Shown: piece after piece, positions 12,401 to 25,106 of the stretch
How the letters are laid out: each line of letters starts with the position of its first letter
How positions within the stretch are numbered: position 1 is the first letter of the stretch
From: Isoetes taiwanensis
Lineage: Eukaryota; Streptophyta; Lycopodiopsida; Isoetales; Isoetaceae
Reading direction: 5' to 3'
Length of the DNA: 64,000 nt
NCBI GenBank assembly: GCA_021234155.1
Contig: JAJEKV010000544.1
Location: 1 to 64,000 of the forward strand
Notes under the pieces: model-generated
Seen by the model: the letters and a program-made list of their open reading frames with translations, nothing else
Databases searched by the model: none
What the model was told of the DNA's origin: nothing
Translations under genes and position numbers: made by a program

Positions 12401-14650
12401 CAAATATCATCATGTGATCTCTCCATTGCTAAATTTTACAGCGGCGAGGGGCGGTAGTGAGAGGATGATTGGATGGCTGGAATCTCGGCCTGATGAAGAG
12501 GGCACCTTACTGCCAGAGATAGCTCTTTGCTTTACTTCCGGTAGCATTTCTTTAAAATTAGTTAAGCGTTAGGAAAAGCGGGCTTTTTAGAAGGTTGCGT
12601 CTTCGCGCGGTGGTCTTCCAATGGAGATTGATTAATATAAAAATAGTATTAGTGTAGCAAATAACGGGGTTTATCCAATGGCGGTGGGTTTTAGATTGAA
12701 GCTGTAGATCATTTTGGGTTTTCTCTTCGAAGAAAAAAATTATCTTTATATGTTTTTATGTCTTGGACTCAAAATGGCCAGTATGAATGGTGATGTAATG
12801 CCTTTCGTGCTCACTTTGCATTGTCTTCTTTATTATGCCAGGTCTGTTTTCTTTTTAAGCACGCGTCTTTTTTTCTTTTCTCGATCCCCACGATATAACA
12901 TGAGAATTATTTCCGTGCATGTTCTTTGGTTAATCGTTTTCCTTAAATGACGGGCCATTTCGATACATTTTCCGACGTCATTTTATAAACTCTAAATCTA
13001 TGCCATTGCACGAGAAGAATTTGCAATAGCGGGGTTTCGAAGTTTGCATCGCACTGAATGTATGGTGATGCTCGTAAAAAATTGAAAAAATATATAGTTG
13101 ATTGCCATGCATCTAATAGGTATGTTCGCATATCCCTCCTTGAGCTTCCGGGCGGTGGCATAGCTCTATCCTATCTAAAAATCTCGGGCGATCGACCACG
13201 CTAGTGATGGTTCATGGGTCCATGAAACTCCATTTTGTTTGCAATCAAAATTTTGCTTACTCTTCCGTTTTCTTATTTCATGTGTGGAACATCTAAATGG
13301 CAAAAATATTATTATGGACATAAAATCTTTTATCCTCGATGAGTCTCCTTCACTTGTCAGACACCTAACTTTTAAGTCAGAAAAGCATTTCACAAGAGAA
13401 AACTTTGTGCGAACATGGTTATTTCTCTCAAGCCAAGGGTGTTCCCCGAACTATATGCAACATATGTTAGAGCATGCACATAGGGTAACATTTGGAACTT
13501 TCCGAATTATTGCAAGTATATGCTTTCAATGAGATGATGATGTAAGAGTTGTGGTATGGCAGGGGTCCTGGCGGTGCTACAGGACTCTATTTCGGCATTT
13601 AGGGACGTCTATTTAAAGAGCCGCAAATGTCTCAATAGATGATGAAGGCCCATGCTATTCCCACAACAAAACGCCGGACAACATGGGCTCAAGATTTTCA
13701 CATGCCTTGTAGTGGAACCATCACCATTCGTTTGTGTGAAATATATAGTAATATTTGATTTTGGTTGAAAAAAGACGATAAGAGTTCGATTTTATGGCTG
13801 CATTGTGGTTCATGGTCAAGACCGTAAAATAAATGCTCTTTCTATTATGCACACGATTTACTTGCAAGCTTCCTAATAACATGATTCATGTGGTAAGGAT
13901 ATGGGGCAATGACTCGCGACCTAAAAATTGAAGCTTTTGTGTGGGGGAACATCAGATCAGCCATCCAACGCGATCAAAGGGATAAGCGATGTCGTACAAA
14001 TGTCCCGAAGATCATTGCGGCTTGAATTAACAAACAAGCCCCATAATTACCAGCTACGTTAATCTTACGATGCAAACCTGGGCACATGTATAATAGAGGG
14101 ATCCATTTATAGCACATGTGTGGATTTATGGCGTCAAGGGAAATATTAATCCCAAGTCCTCTTCTAGGTGTTTTATCTCATTTTTATCTCATTACGTCTT
14201 ATTTTGGAGTCCGTCTTCTTATTTACTAATGCATATGTACAATCCATTTTGATGTTGCATTTGGAATGTTAAAATTTATGTGAGCCATCGAGTGGAGGAA
14301 ATATCTTGTTTGCATTCTCAAGAGATGGCAATACTTTATGATCTAGAACCACGATGAATGAAGGTAAAGTTATGTTCAAACATTTTATGCATCTAGTTGG
14401 CGCATGATTGGAAAGAGAGGGACTTCCTACGGTTGTTATGTGTTTTCTCGATAGCGGTGGCTTGAGCCGGTTCGAGAAGCAGGAAATACGCTTCAAAGTG
14501 TGATATACCGCGAATTGGTATCCTCATCAAAACCATGTGCATTGTTTTATATTAAGGTTTGGTTGGTGCAATCATACTTATTATTCTTTGCCATAATGCG
14601 CATATTTGGCATTCTTGAATATAAGGAGGAGATGCACCGTGAGTAACAAG
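6426..14650. other. Long stretch with no recognised gene
   Basis: No open frame over about 100 codons, no protein family and no RNA gene was recognised on either strand. Short frames (for example near 9600-9885, 10558-10755, 13239-13532) have no family motif I know. The composition is mildly AT-rich with scattered CG-containing words such as 'ccg' and 'cgg' that look like damaged CTG/CAG sites (see findings). It may be decayed transposon DNA whose frames are hidden by errors. Confidence 0.5.
7799..7911. repeat. Short direct duplication, two copies
   Basis: The words 'ttccaacatg', 'attcta' and 'agatggcaaaaa' recur in the same order at about 7799-7843 and 7860-7911. The copies differ where one has 'ggctgctagttacc' and the other 'acgtagta', a CTG-centred difference. 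Confidence 0.7.
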
Positions 14651-14886
14651 TAGGGGTGGCTACATGTCGTTTTCATCTTGAAACTAAGGAGTTAGCCGGA
14701 AAAATGGAGGCGAGCCTCCGATTGATGTCGGAGAGGAACACCCAAATTTTTAGTCATGATCGTTCTTTGTTTTTCCTTATTCGCGAAATTTACATTCACG
14801 CACGCTCTTCCCCTTCGCGTATCCCCTCTCTCTCAGACGTATTCATATCGGAGGGGAGGGGCGAAGTCAGATGTGGCCACCCCTTA
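14651..14886. mobile_element. hAT-like MITE candidate, 236 bp
   Basis: The left end begins TAGGGGTGGCTACAT and the right end is the near reverse complement, ATGTGGCCACCCCTTA, about 15 of 18 positions matching. TAGGGGTGGC-type termini are common for plant hAT non-autonomous elements (established knowledge). The interior has a second imperfect pairing (about 14715 with 14840) and no conserved protein. A clear 8-bp target duplication is not visible: flanks are gtaacaag and gtagctct. The element class is therefore uncertain. Confidence 0.45.
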
Positions 14887-16230
14887 GTAGCTCTGGGGGC
14901 TGGAACTCTAGTCTTGCAAGTTGCAATTAAAAGCGGATTCTAATGCATCAGCCGGGGTTTGATCAGTGGGCGGTGAGCCAACTTTTTCTTTTATGCCCAC
15001 ATTTCTTTATGTAAAATCTAATGCTGAGGTAACCCCTGTGACATCCTGACTTCAAGGGAGCTTGGTGTGGGCATCTTGATCTACTAGACATAAACATTTT
15101 GTCTTTTGTGTTCAATCATTAACTTTAGAAACAAATCTCTAGTCATCATGTATTGTTATTTCATGGATATGCTTTTAAGAGTTTATTTGGATTAATGCAA
15201 ATTTTTCATGTGTGTGTAATGATATAGTATATGCATAACAACCTAATTATTGCACGTCTTTATTTAGAATGTTGGAATTCATAGTATATGCAAGGTTAAA
15301 AAAATCCCCAAGAGGGTTAAAAATAAAAAGCATAAAGGAAAACTATCAAAATATTTGTTCTTTTGGATAACATGTTATAATCATTTGACTCTTTAATAAG
15401 AAGCATTTTTTACAATGATTATCAACACTTTTAAGTCAAGAAGCATTTAATGGTATGGTGCGTGCTTTTGCAATGTATTGGAGGATGGTAGTTGCCAACT
15501 CTCTTAAAGTTTCACCACGCCCCAAAGAAGGGGTTCAAAGCAAAGGAAAGTGCAAGATTTTTTAAATTTGTAGTTTTTTGAGATTAGAAAAGAAGACAAA
15601 ACACCTTGGGACATTATGAATATTATTATGGCTCATTGAATTCAGGACTTATGGTGCATTCAGGATAATGAAACCATTAGATATAAGCATATGAAAAGAA
15701 GCTGTGCTCGAGGAGGACCACATGCATACCAAATGCGCAGATATGAATTAAGACCCCTTGCCGGTTTCTCTCTCTATAGCGGTTGTCTTTTACATCGAGG
15801 AAATGACACATTATAAGCTTTTTTTTTTTTTGTAAAATTTTGGTATCAACTTGGTGGAGGAAACCTATAGCGTTAGCGAGGATTCTTACCGAACTTGATG
15901 CGATTACGACTTGATCTCATTTCTGAAATGTACCTAACCCCTAAAATGCATAAGCATGTTTGAGCCCCAATAAATATTGTCAATTTTTTAACATGCCTAA
16001 GCTGACTATTGATATTCAACATTTAAGCATGACAAGAGCATATAATATTTTGGATTTAAATAACCAAAGGGCTATCAACACATTTAGGCACTTTCAAAAA
16101 TTTGTAATTGTGAGCAAGGCCATTCCGATAATTTGTGAGGAAAAGTCCTGATTATAGTTTATAGTTTCAACACTTTTTGGCATATTGGAAGGCATTCTCT
16201 CCTAATGAAAAGGGATATGTTCAATTAGGG
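14887..16230. other. No feature recognised
   Basis: AT-rich sequence without a convincing gene, RNA or repeat. A homopolymer T run lies near 15820-15832. Confidence 0.5.
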
Positions 16231-16412
16231 AATTCTAAGCCATACTCTAGAGGATCTAGGGGAATCTAAGGGGAATGTAGGAATTTAAGAGTGTGTTTTT
16301 GCGGGAATGACTTGACACACTCTTTCATAATATGAACATAATCTAGGGAATCTCAAATGAATCTTCAACTAGTCTTTGTAAATTCCTCATGCATATAAAT
16401 TTTGGATAAAGA
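16231..16412. repeat. GAATCT-rich array, short
   Basis: Irregular 'gaatct' and 'aggggaatct' words resemble those in the 1.73-kb units. Confidence 0.55.
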
Positions 16413-16650
16413 ATGACCAGTCGACTTGATACATCTCATCTAGGTATATCATTCACATTCGATGTGCTTTGAATGAAATCTTTTGTATTATCTAAGGAAT
16501 ACTGTAGTATCCTAGAGAATCTTAATAGATTCAATGACCATGCACTTGATACACTCCATCTAGGTAATTCACATTCGATGTGCTTTGGAATGAAATCTTT
16601 GTATTATCTTAAGGAATACTGTGAGTATCCTAGAGAATCTTAATAGATTC
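16413..16650 (+). repeat. Tandem duplication of about 119 bp
   Basis: Two adjacent copies, 16413-16533 and 16534-16650, share 'cacattcgatgtgctttg' and 'ctagagaatcttaatagatt' in the same order. They differ by small indels, including 'accagtcgactt' against 'accatgcactt' and 'actgtagtat' against 'actgtgagtat'. Confidence 0.85.
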
Positions 16651-18599
16651 TTGAAAACCCTATGTTTGGTGGATTCGTTTAAAAGTTGTTGGCTTTAAAC
16701 AAGGTTTCTCAACAAGGTTGCCCAAGTCTGATGCAAACTTAACTTTTACATGGTCCCTGTCTACAATCAACTATGATAAACTTTGTACAATTCTTGAGGG
16801 AACCTTTTACTCAAGAAACCCAGTGGAATTCCTAAAATCATGGGAATCTTCATAGAAAGGGATTTAAAGGGAAAATATTCATGAAAGCTTTGAAGATAAA
16901 GCTAATTTGGATCTTAATGTGAGGAATGTTCACATCTCTCTCCAAATGGGAGCCTCAAATTTAAAAATCTTGATCGGAGATCTATTTGTTTGTATACCCA
17001 AACATATATAGAGTCTAATTGAGAATCTTGAAGAACCTACAAGTGATGGATAAAAAAAGATGCCTCTATAATTTCTAGCAATAGTTTTTACCCAGCTTTT
17101 TTCTTTCTTTACCAAACAAGGAACATGATTAGAAGCTATAATCAGAAGGAACAAGCCCTTTGATGAATATAATTAGGATATAAATTTTTGGTTTCTTCAT
17201 GTGGAGATTTAGATTCTCTATACAAACTTTTTGTTTGAAATAAATAGTACCAAGTTTCAGATTAATCATGTTAGTATTTTGTACCTAAGGAAGGTTGGCT
17301 ATGAGCAGATGGTTTCAGCTTGAATAGAAATGTCCGCCTTCAAGGCATTGTTTTGGGATATGTAGCATCCTCCTTCATTTTTGTTTAGGATATGTTTGAA
17401 TCCTCAAACTTGGAGCAAAACATCGGAAGTTTAAACCAAAATGGATGCCTTATGTATTAGTTGCTTGGTTTGAAAAAATGCATGCATTTTTGGGTGGTTC
17501 TTTGAAATGAAAAGAAAACGGTTAAACATTAAACTTTGGTATTAATTGTTTATTTGTGACATAGCATGCTCATTATGTTGGCTTCTCTAAACACCGGAAG
17601 GTTCTTGCTTTTGCTACTTATTGAATAAAAAGTGTGAACCAACTCTTTCCATTTATCTAGAACTACAATAATAGTTCCATCCTCGCGATGGGGTGTAAAA
17701 AGATAGTGGCAAGAAACTCCCTTGGCTACATCAAGGAGTTTTGTGATTTGAGTTGTGATGTTGAGATGTCATGTTTATGGTTATATAGCTTCTTTTAGCA
17801 TAATCTATGGGTCTTGAGAGCATAAGCATTGCTGTTGAGTAAACAAAAATATTATGTGAAAATTGAAGAATGTATCATTGTTTTACATCTTAGTGATAAA
17901 TCGTTAAAACACATTTAAGGGTGGCCATCATATAGTTTAATTTTAAGATTTGATCTCATCCATTGAATAAAAAGTCATTGAAATAAATGAGGAAATTAAA
18001 TGCTTAGCATGTTGATGTCTCATTTGGTTCTGAGGGGGGATCTAAGGGGATGGCGAACTCTGCGCATCGGTTCTCCAGTTATCTAATTTGAATTTAACAT
18101 CCCCGCATCAAAATTCCAAGGCCATCTAGATACATTAACATATAATGAATTGTGTAACATTTGTCTCCAATATATTTCCAACATTTTGCCCAACATATGT
18201 CCAATATATATCTAAATCCACCGTCCTTAAATATATATTTGAGATATGCTCAACATAGCGTCGTCTGCAAATGGTCGCTTTTGTATTTCACAAATGCAAG
18301 ATTACATCACGCACAATTCTATGTGGAACCAATGAGTTGAAGGAATTTAGGCATAAGGTAATTATTCCATCGAAGGATGGAGGCGCTTCCATAAGCTTTT
18401 GGCACGATCAAGATATCTAAGTAAATATTTGTCTCAAAAATCTCTAAGAGTGAGTCTAATACATAGGACATCTATTTCTTTTTCTTTTTGTTTTCATTTA
18501 TTAGATGGCAAATAACACTATGCCCTAATTAATTGGCATTTGGTGTGAGAGATCTCCCACGTGTTGAAGGGAATATGTAATGGAGTGGTTAAAGTCTAC
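16651..18599. other. No feature recognised
   Basis: AT-rich DNA with no recognised coding, RNA or mobile-element signal on either strand. Confidence 0.5.
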
Positions 18600-19020
18600 A
18601 AAATTATGAAATCTCATGAAAATCTTTGAGAATTTCGGAAAATTCAAAGGAATCTTCATAAAATCTTTTGAGAATATAGGGGAATCTTTACAAAAATTTG
18701 AATGAATCCTTGAAATTTTGAATGAATTTACATAGAATCTTGGGAATCTAGAGGCATGTTGGGATAATTCTCGATAAATTTAGGGGGAATCTTTATAGAA
18801 TCTTAAGAATGGGAAAGGGAATCTTTGTGCAATCTTAGGAAATCTAGGAGAAAATCCAAGAGGATCTAGGAGAATATTTGACACTAGGTGTGCTTGGGGA
18901 ATCTTCATAGAATATAATGGAATCTAGGAGAATCTACCTAGCATCTTGGGCAATCTAGAGGAATCTTGAGATAATTTTTGGAAATTTAAAGGGAATGTCA
19001 AGAGAATATTTAATAGATTG
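18600..19020 (+). repeat. GAATCT-rich array
   Basis: Repeated 'gaatctt', 'gggaatct' and 'agaatcttgggaatct' words at irregular spacing, followed after about 60 bp ('cttatagtaca') by a TA tract. This is the same array, linker, TA-tract order as in the 1-6.4 kb units. Confidence 0.75.
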
Positions 19021-19077
19021 CGGGGAAACCTATGTACCTACATCCGACTTACGTACACTCCTTATAGTACAAATACT

Positions 19078-19080
<3 letters not shown>

Positions 19081-19120
<40 letters not shown>
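19081..19120. repeat. (AT)20 microsatellite
   Basis: Forty bp of AT dinucleotides. Confidence 0.97.
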
Positions 19121-19123
<3 letters not shown>

Positions 19124-19225
19124 TAAAACCACGCCTCCAACAGGAAGGCGTGACAAACCCTAGCAAGTATAGGGAGCAGGAGGATCCTATACTCATAGTA
19201 ATATTTTCCAATGTTAGTACGCCTA
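19121..19225 (+). repeat. TA-tract flank repeat, copy 1
   Basis: This sequence ('aagtataggg', 'caggaggat', 'cctatactcatag') recurs inverted at about 34990-35098, also directly beside a TA tract. The family is unknown. The pairing of 'gtataggg' with 'cctatac' suggests a small hairpin. Confidence 0.7.
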
Positions 19226-21504
19226 ATATAATCGCTTCTAAGCGATGGGCATAGCATAATGGTTAGACAACGAATTTTGACTTATAATCTATGAATTTGG
19301 TTTAGTCTATTGAATAGGATAGATAATATTGGTTTAGGGTCTCTTTTACTGGCGCCCGGCAAAACCACAGGACAAGGCTAATATGAATGGAGCATAAATT
19401 GCCTATAGCATTGCGGGTCAAGGGGGCATCTAATAGTGTAACAGAAGGTGGCATACATTTTGCCCCAATTTGGTTATATCCTAACCCTATAGTATTATTT
19501 GAAATTGTAATGATGATTACATATGAAGGATAGATATTGTTATGCAATTTTACCCCCTAGCATTAAATTAGGGATTTGGTTAAACTAATACTATGATTAC
19601 AGGCCAAAGGTTGGTGGGAATTCAAATATCTGGTTGTAGCATAGGGTATGTGTTGGGGATGATAGGATCTAGGATCCCAAATGGTAAAATATATGGATTT
19701 TTATGGTGTAAATATGGACACAAGGTGTTGGTAACATATGCTCGATATTTGTTACAATAGTACCTACAAAAGTTTTTTAAGCTAACCTAATGTCAAAGAA
19801 AGGTAAACCCTAGCGATGGTGGCGTCTCACGACGACCTTGGGCTGATAAGTCTTGGCGGTCCCCTAACAAACCATGGATGACCTTTTGATTGTTGGTTAC
19901 ATGCAAAATATCGACCTTTCGGATTGATCGAGGGGAGCAGTAAAAATTTGTGATGATCTTCTTTCTTAATCTTCTTGTAATATTTGCTTAGAAACAGATT
20001 GGCTCACGGTTTTCTCGTAATATGGTTTTAACCTCCATGCTATATAATAAAGATCGGATCCCTCTTCTATGAACACGATTTTTTGGGCATGAGCAAAGGC
20101 GGCCCGACAGGAGGGGTGTGCAATAAAGAGGCGGAACCGGATCTAAACTCATTGAATTCCTTAGAAGAAATGGCTTAGAGCATAGTAGCCCATGACCTAC
20201 TAAGGCTCAACCGTTAGAATTAATGCGAGCCCATGGATTAGATCCAAATAGGGAAAAGGGTGATTTCTGGAATTATAAAATTCCTCCCTAGTCCGAATGC
20301 ATGTGGGAATGTCCCTAGATGCGGTAATACATCAGCGGCAATGTGGAGGTTGTTGCGAGACTCAAATTGATGAAATCGAAGAGGATTACGATGATGGAGT
20401 GCAACCAGGTTCCTACAATTGAATTGTTTAAATCTTTGGTTTCCTAATCATTTAATGTAATATTCAAGGTTATAGAGGGGTGTAGCACTACAGGTGCTGT
20501 ATTTGTAGGCATAACAAGGTTACCATGATTATCTGATTCTGCATGAATTGCTCATTGAAATTAAGATGTAATGTTATAATCCATAGCTTTTTAACATATG
20601 GTAAGAGTATATTTAAGTTAAGCTGTGGGTAAAGTAGAAATGCCAAGAGAGTTCATTGCTTACTTGTTAGCAGTAGAATTTTTACCCTCTTAAGGCTAAT
20701 TAGTTCTATTTGCTGCAGGTAACCGAGCTCTCTTCTCCTGCATCTGGCTCTATTTTTTGCATGGAAGCATGAATGATTGAAGAATGTTTTTATGTACTCT
20801 TTGTATTTATATTGTATACAACGTTTATGGTAAGATTTTGATCCCTTCAAGTATAATTATTCAATGGAGTAACTGTATGGTAATCTCTTAATCCTTTTTG
20901 AGTATTGATATTTTGAATATTATTTATGGCTGTTTTTTACTGCTTGGTAAAACATGTTTGGAGCACCTTGAAGTAATTTATGGTAATATAATTATGGATC
21001 TCGGCCTTTGTTGCATTTTCTAACATTCTGTTTCCATATTTGCCTACTTTTGGTTGCGTCCGGTTGGTTTTAAATTTGCATGGTGTTTTCTGGTTAATTT
21101 TAAGACTTTGGGTATTGCCCTTCTTTTAGATCATCTTTGGGTTTTGACACATCTACGAGTTCTCTTCAACAAATCTATTCCAAATTGTTGTACAAGTTAT
21201 TTTACAAGTTATTTAGCAATTTTATGGTACAAAGATATTGCTTGTTTGTGGATGATTTCCTTTTGCTACATTTATTTGAAAAGGTTAACATGTATCAAAG
21301 TAGTATGGTCAAGGTTAAATAATTGTATTATTAAATGAGTTGAGCTGGTCCTTATTTTTAGACTTTTGGTCTAAGGTTAAACTATTATATGATTACATGA
21401 TCTCTAAGGGCTCCCTCTTTAGGGTCCAATAAATTCAGTAGTCTTATTTAGTTAGGTTAAGGCTATTTGAATGTCTAGTCAAGTAGAGGCTTGGTTAGGC
21501 CAAT
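19226..21504. other. No gene recognised; possible retroelement remnants
   Basis: A weak tRNA-like stretch ('tagcataatggttag', about 19250-19265) lacks a proper T arm and is not called. Near 20040-20170 there is a TATA/AATAAA-like cluster that could belong to an LTR, but no matching partner copy or primer-binding site was found. Otherwise there is nothing I can support. Confidence 0.4.
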
Positions 21505-22356
21505 CTATATAAATATAAATATATATCCGGTAGGAGACGGATGGACTTAATCACTATGCAAAACATGGCAGTAAATTTAATGAGCCAAATAGAAGGGTAA
21601 AAGCCTTGGCCACGTCCATGCAAGAACTGCCTTTGCATGCATCTGGTAGGAGACAGATGGACTTATTCTCTATGCAAAATTAGGCAGTAAGCTTAATGAA
21701 CCAAATAAAAGGGTAAAAACCCTGGCCACTTCTGGTCCTGAAAATAAGAACATGTAAAATCAATTTTAAATCTAAAGTTGAACGATGGGGCATAGAATAT
21801 CAAGGGCCATCTCCCTAAATGTACAAGGCAAGAAGTGCCTTGCCATTAATAGAATCTAAATAAGGTTGGAATAACGGGTAAAACATGAAAAGCAGCATAG
21901 CATGAGTTTTACTGTCATATACTTAAGCATTCATTTATTTGGTTGTTTAACCAAAATTTGAGTGTTTTGCTAATAATAAGATCCTTTGGCATAGCATTGA
22001 ATCACCATTATCTATGTCAGTATACGATATCTCTAGGAAAATATTGTCTTAATTTACACCTATTAAATTCATTTTCTAGGATGCCTAAGACCATAATGGC
22101 CTCAATACTTGGGCCCATTTAATATGGTCTTTTTGGATCCTTAGGTCATAGATGAAATACTTAGGGAAGATCTCCCATGACTGAATTTATTATAAAGCCT
22201 AAATTCAATGGCCTTATCGCAAATGCAAATGCGACAAGGCATTTGTCACTTGTGTTCAAACCAAAACATTTTTTAATTAGAAACTCGTTCGGCCTTGCTT
22301 TCCTTGCTTTCACGGCGCCGACACTAATCTTAGGACATCTTGATGCAATGCGAACA

Positions 22357-22563
22357 ATGGGACCTAAGCGTGGAGCTGGCAGACCACCTGGTGCCAAGAA
22401 TAAGAAGGGTACCAAAGCAGATTTCGCTAACAGAAAATGCATAGTAAAAAATAAGAACACTGAGGCAGCAAATGTCATTCGCAAATGTCTACAAATAGCA
22501 GCAAATGCTAGATTTGGAGCTTCTAAGGATGATAGTGATCCTATGTACAACAATCCGGTGTGA
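22357..22563 (+). CDS. AT-hook protein, copy 1
   Basis: A 68-residue frame beginning MGPKRGAGRPPGAKNKK. The GRPPGAKNKK core at residues 8-17 is a plant-type AT-hook, which binds the minor groove of AT-rich DNA (known family property). The frame is open for about 60 codons upstream, but I chose this ATG because the hook sits directly after it and the upstream peptide is not conserved in copy 2. In copy 2 the protein runs on past this stop for about 20 residues, ending in a 'NFVDLDETHHEVK'-like tail. The stop here (TGA after NNPV) therefore probably comes from a lesion. It lies about 2 kb upstream of the cysteine-rich protein on the same strand, and could be its first exon or a separate small gene. 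Confidence 0.6.
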   Translation: MGPKRGAGRPPGAKNKKGTKADFANRKCIVKNKNTEAANVIRKCLQIAANARFGASKDDSDPMYNNPV

Positions 22564-23361
22564 ATCCGATTGGCCAATGCAAAAAGCCGGAGACCATAAC
22601 CCGTGGATTTGGACTTAAAGCATCATGAGGTCAAAGCGTGGCGTGGTTTGATTTCTAGGATACATTATGAGTAGAAATAGTGGTAATGTATCCCCTTGCA
22701 GATTTCGACTCCTGAAGCTACTTAATTAAAATCGTGCATGATCAAATCCTTCTCTATAATGCTTGTGAAGAATGTTTAAAGCAAGTTCGGCCATAGAAAA
22801 CATCTTGAGGCAAATGTTTGTATAAAATCATGGTACGATTTTCACATAAGAAGATGATTATGTTTATGTTTTCTTGCTATCAAAAGGATTCTAGCTTATT
22901 AACATAAAGCAAAATGCTTGTTTTTCTCGTTTTCTCTTGGGCGCCTATGCATAGCATTCTTTGCTGAAAAATGCACATGATTATTTAGGGATAAAGAGCA
23001 CCTCTGATGGCTTAAACAAGCAGGTGCTAGAACGTGAAATACCACTAAAATGCGAATTTTTTAAGCCTTATTTGGCTGGTGATGTAGCAGTGGCTTTGGC
23101 ATGTTAATCTATCACATATGGAGTAACTTTAAGCTGAATTTTAGAGTACTTATATTTTGATTAAAGCTTTCTATACTATGCACATCAATGCATCTAAAAA
23201 TTTAAGGCCGGATAAAAACGGGGATTCCTCCATGCTTACTGACCCTCTCCTCTTTACCAAATTCTTGCTAACGTGGAGTGCGGTTTGGCTGCGGTGTAAG
23301 CGTGGAGCTCCCCTTTTCTTGAATTTTATGGATAAGCTAGGATGTACCAACTATAGGCGAT

Positions 23362-23562
23362 ATGCAAGGACTCATCTTACTTGGAGCGGCTATTAATATT
23401 GCAGGATCTACTTTCAGTTTTCCTTTTGATTCTCATGTTACTGGAAAATTGCAGCTCTTTTTAGCTTATGTTTTGGCAACAAGAGAGGCTTTACTTGTAA
23501 CTCTGTACTATGGATATGGCATTGACACTAGCATCAGCAACTTTGGTGCTTTAGTAAACTGA
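23362..23562 (+). other. Hydrophobic small frame, copy 1
   Basis: A 66-residue frame (MQGLILLGAAINIAGSTFSF...), rich in Leu, Ala and Gly and possibly one or two membrane spans. Copy 2 has the same frame with only a few substitutions. The neighbouring non-coding sequence is just as conserved between the copies, so conservation does not prove coding. Function unknown. Confidence 0.25.
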
Positions 23563-24628
23563 AACATATCCAAAAATGGCATTCTGAATTTTTGTAGATC
23601 TTCATTACTTTTGAAAGGATAGAACATGGTTGCATTTTATTTATGCATGTGAAACATATAGGAATATTTGGGCTGAAAACTGGCTACTTGATTTTGGGCA
23701 GGAAGTTAGTTTATACGGAAAAAACATTCCCATTATTACTCAAAGGCCACAATCCTGTACGTTTCTAAATTAAGACTAGAAGCATGGCCATTTTCCTTAG
23801 TGTAACATGGGCCAGGGATGCTAGCCACAATTTAAGGCTTTTTACTGTCTTCATGGCACCTCTAGATAAGAATGGAAATGGATGTTCTACACATACAAGC
23901 TGAGGTAGATAAAATAGGGTCTTAACCTACGCTTTGCTTAAAGGCACAAAATTGAGCATGGCTGTAGCATTACAAGTCATTGATGGCTTAAATAGTAACG
24001 AACCGAATGCCACTTACTAGCTGGGCAGCTTGAGGTCTTACATAATGCACCTTAAGGTAGTACTTGATTTTGACCGTTGAAAAAATGCTTGCAGTAGCTA
24101 ATAGATTAACAATATGCTATGTTATTGAAGTGGAGTTGCATTTAAGCATAATACCTTGTAAACTTGTAGCAATAATACAATAATACCTTGTAAACTTGTA
24201 GCAATAATACAATAGCTGTGCAGAGGATACTCAGGGCCTGGGTAGTGCCAGGGCAGAATTTCTCATGCTTTGACGGAGTAGTCAAGTGTGGAGTATAAGG
24301 CTTAGGCTAGATTAGACCCTAGCAAAAGGAAAGTATATATGCTGAAACGTCTGTTCTCATGTTCAAGGACATGTAACCCTGACCTCTCTAATAATATCTA
24401 TACGGTTTGTTTTTCTTTTAAGCATAATACAGTACGTGTCACTACATACTTTGTCACTTTTTAAGTCTTACTTGGTACATCTTATTTCTGGTGTTTATGT
24501 CTCTTACACCTGTATGCTTTGTTAGCTGGTATCAATTCTTTTGCTAAGATGATTTTTCTAATAATATACGTGAGAAGGATGCAGGATTTCTATATCAGAA
24601 ATTTTAACTACTACATGTTTCTTAACAG

Positions 24629-25106
24629 GCAGCTGCAAAAGGTCCCATTGACACGGACAAGGAATTACTTTGGATTCGGAACTTCGGGGAAAATTGGATA
24701 CCAAGGCTCAAATTTGCCGGTACCAAACAAAGCGGTTCAAAAGCGGTTATAGTATGCTTCAATAATTGAGGGTTATACAAAATGGATTATTGTTTGGAAT
24801 TAAGCCTTGACGGATAGCGCATCATGTCTGGCCGCGCATCTTGGCCCATTGAATGGCTTTGTGTCCTTTTGAAAAATGAAGAGTAAAACTTAGAGGACTT
24901 TACAAACTGATTGACATCGTTTACAATAGCATGCAAAGCTTATTTGCAATAGAACGGAAGTGGATGATAATTTTGAAAAAGTCTTTGACAAAGGTAGAAA
25001 AGCTGGTTATTGGGAAACTATGGTGAAGTAGACAAAAGAAAGGAAAACAAAAAGTGGCAAAAAGGTCAATCCAACCCCACCCGGGTGGCGGCCAAAAGAA
25101 AAAGTA
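24629..25106 (+). CDS. N-terminal exon part of cysteine-rich protein, copy 1 (broken)
   Basis: A splice acceptor (cttaacag) precedes AAAKGPIDTDKELLWIRNFG and WIPRLKFAGTKQ, a lysine-rich segment that looks coding. Copy 1 hits a stop after 'VCFNN' where copy 2 reads on ('NNSAYTKSGLL'). Both copies then contain, with indels, a peptide like MKSKPEDFQNLIDIVYNSMQ and 'DDNFEKVFDKGKAGYWETMVK'. Together the copies indicate about 150 residues upstream of the main frame at 25107. Each copy is damaged at different CAG/CTG sites. Confidence 0.55.

Noticed and set aside
19245-19320. tRNA-like sequence (tagcataatggttag)
   Set aside because: The A-box-like part is good but there is no proper T arm, anticodon stem or acceptor stem.
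19302-19547. Minus-strand frame resembling organellar-type protein text
   Set aside because: It gave a weak impression of transferred organelle DNA, but no organelle gene could be named and the flanks are not organellar.
20040-20170. Possible LTR with TATA and AATAAA-like words
   Set aside because: No second LTR copy, primer-binding site or polymerase was found around it.
22161-22577. Open frame of 138 codons on the minus strand opposite the AT-hook exon
   Set aside because: It is antisense to the AT-hook frame, has no motif, and its copy 2 counterpart is frameshifted without conservation.
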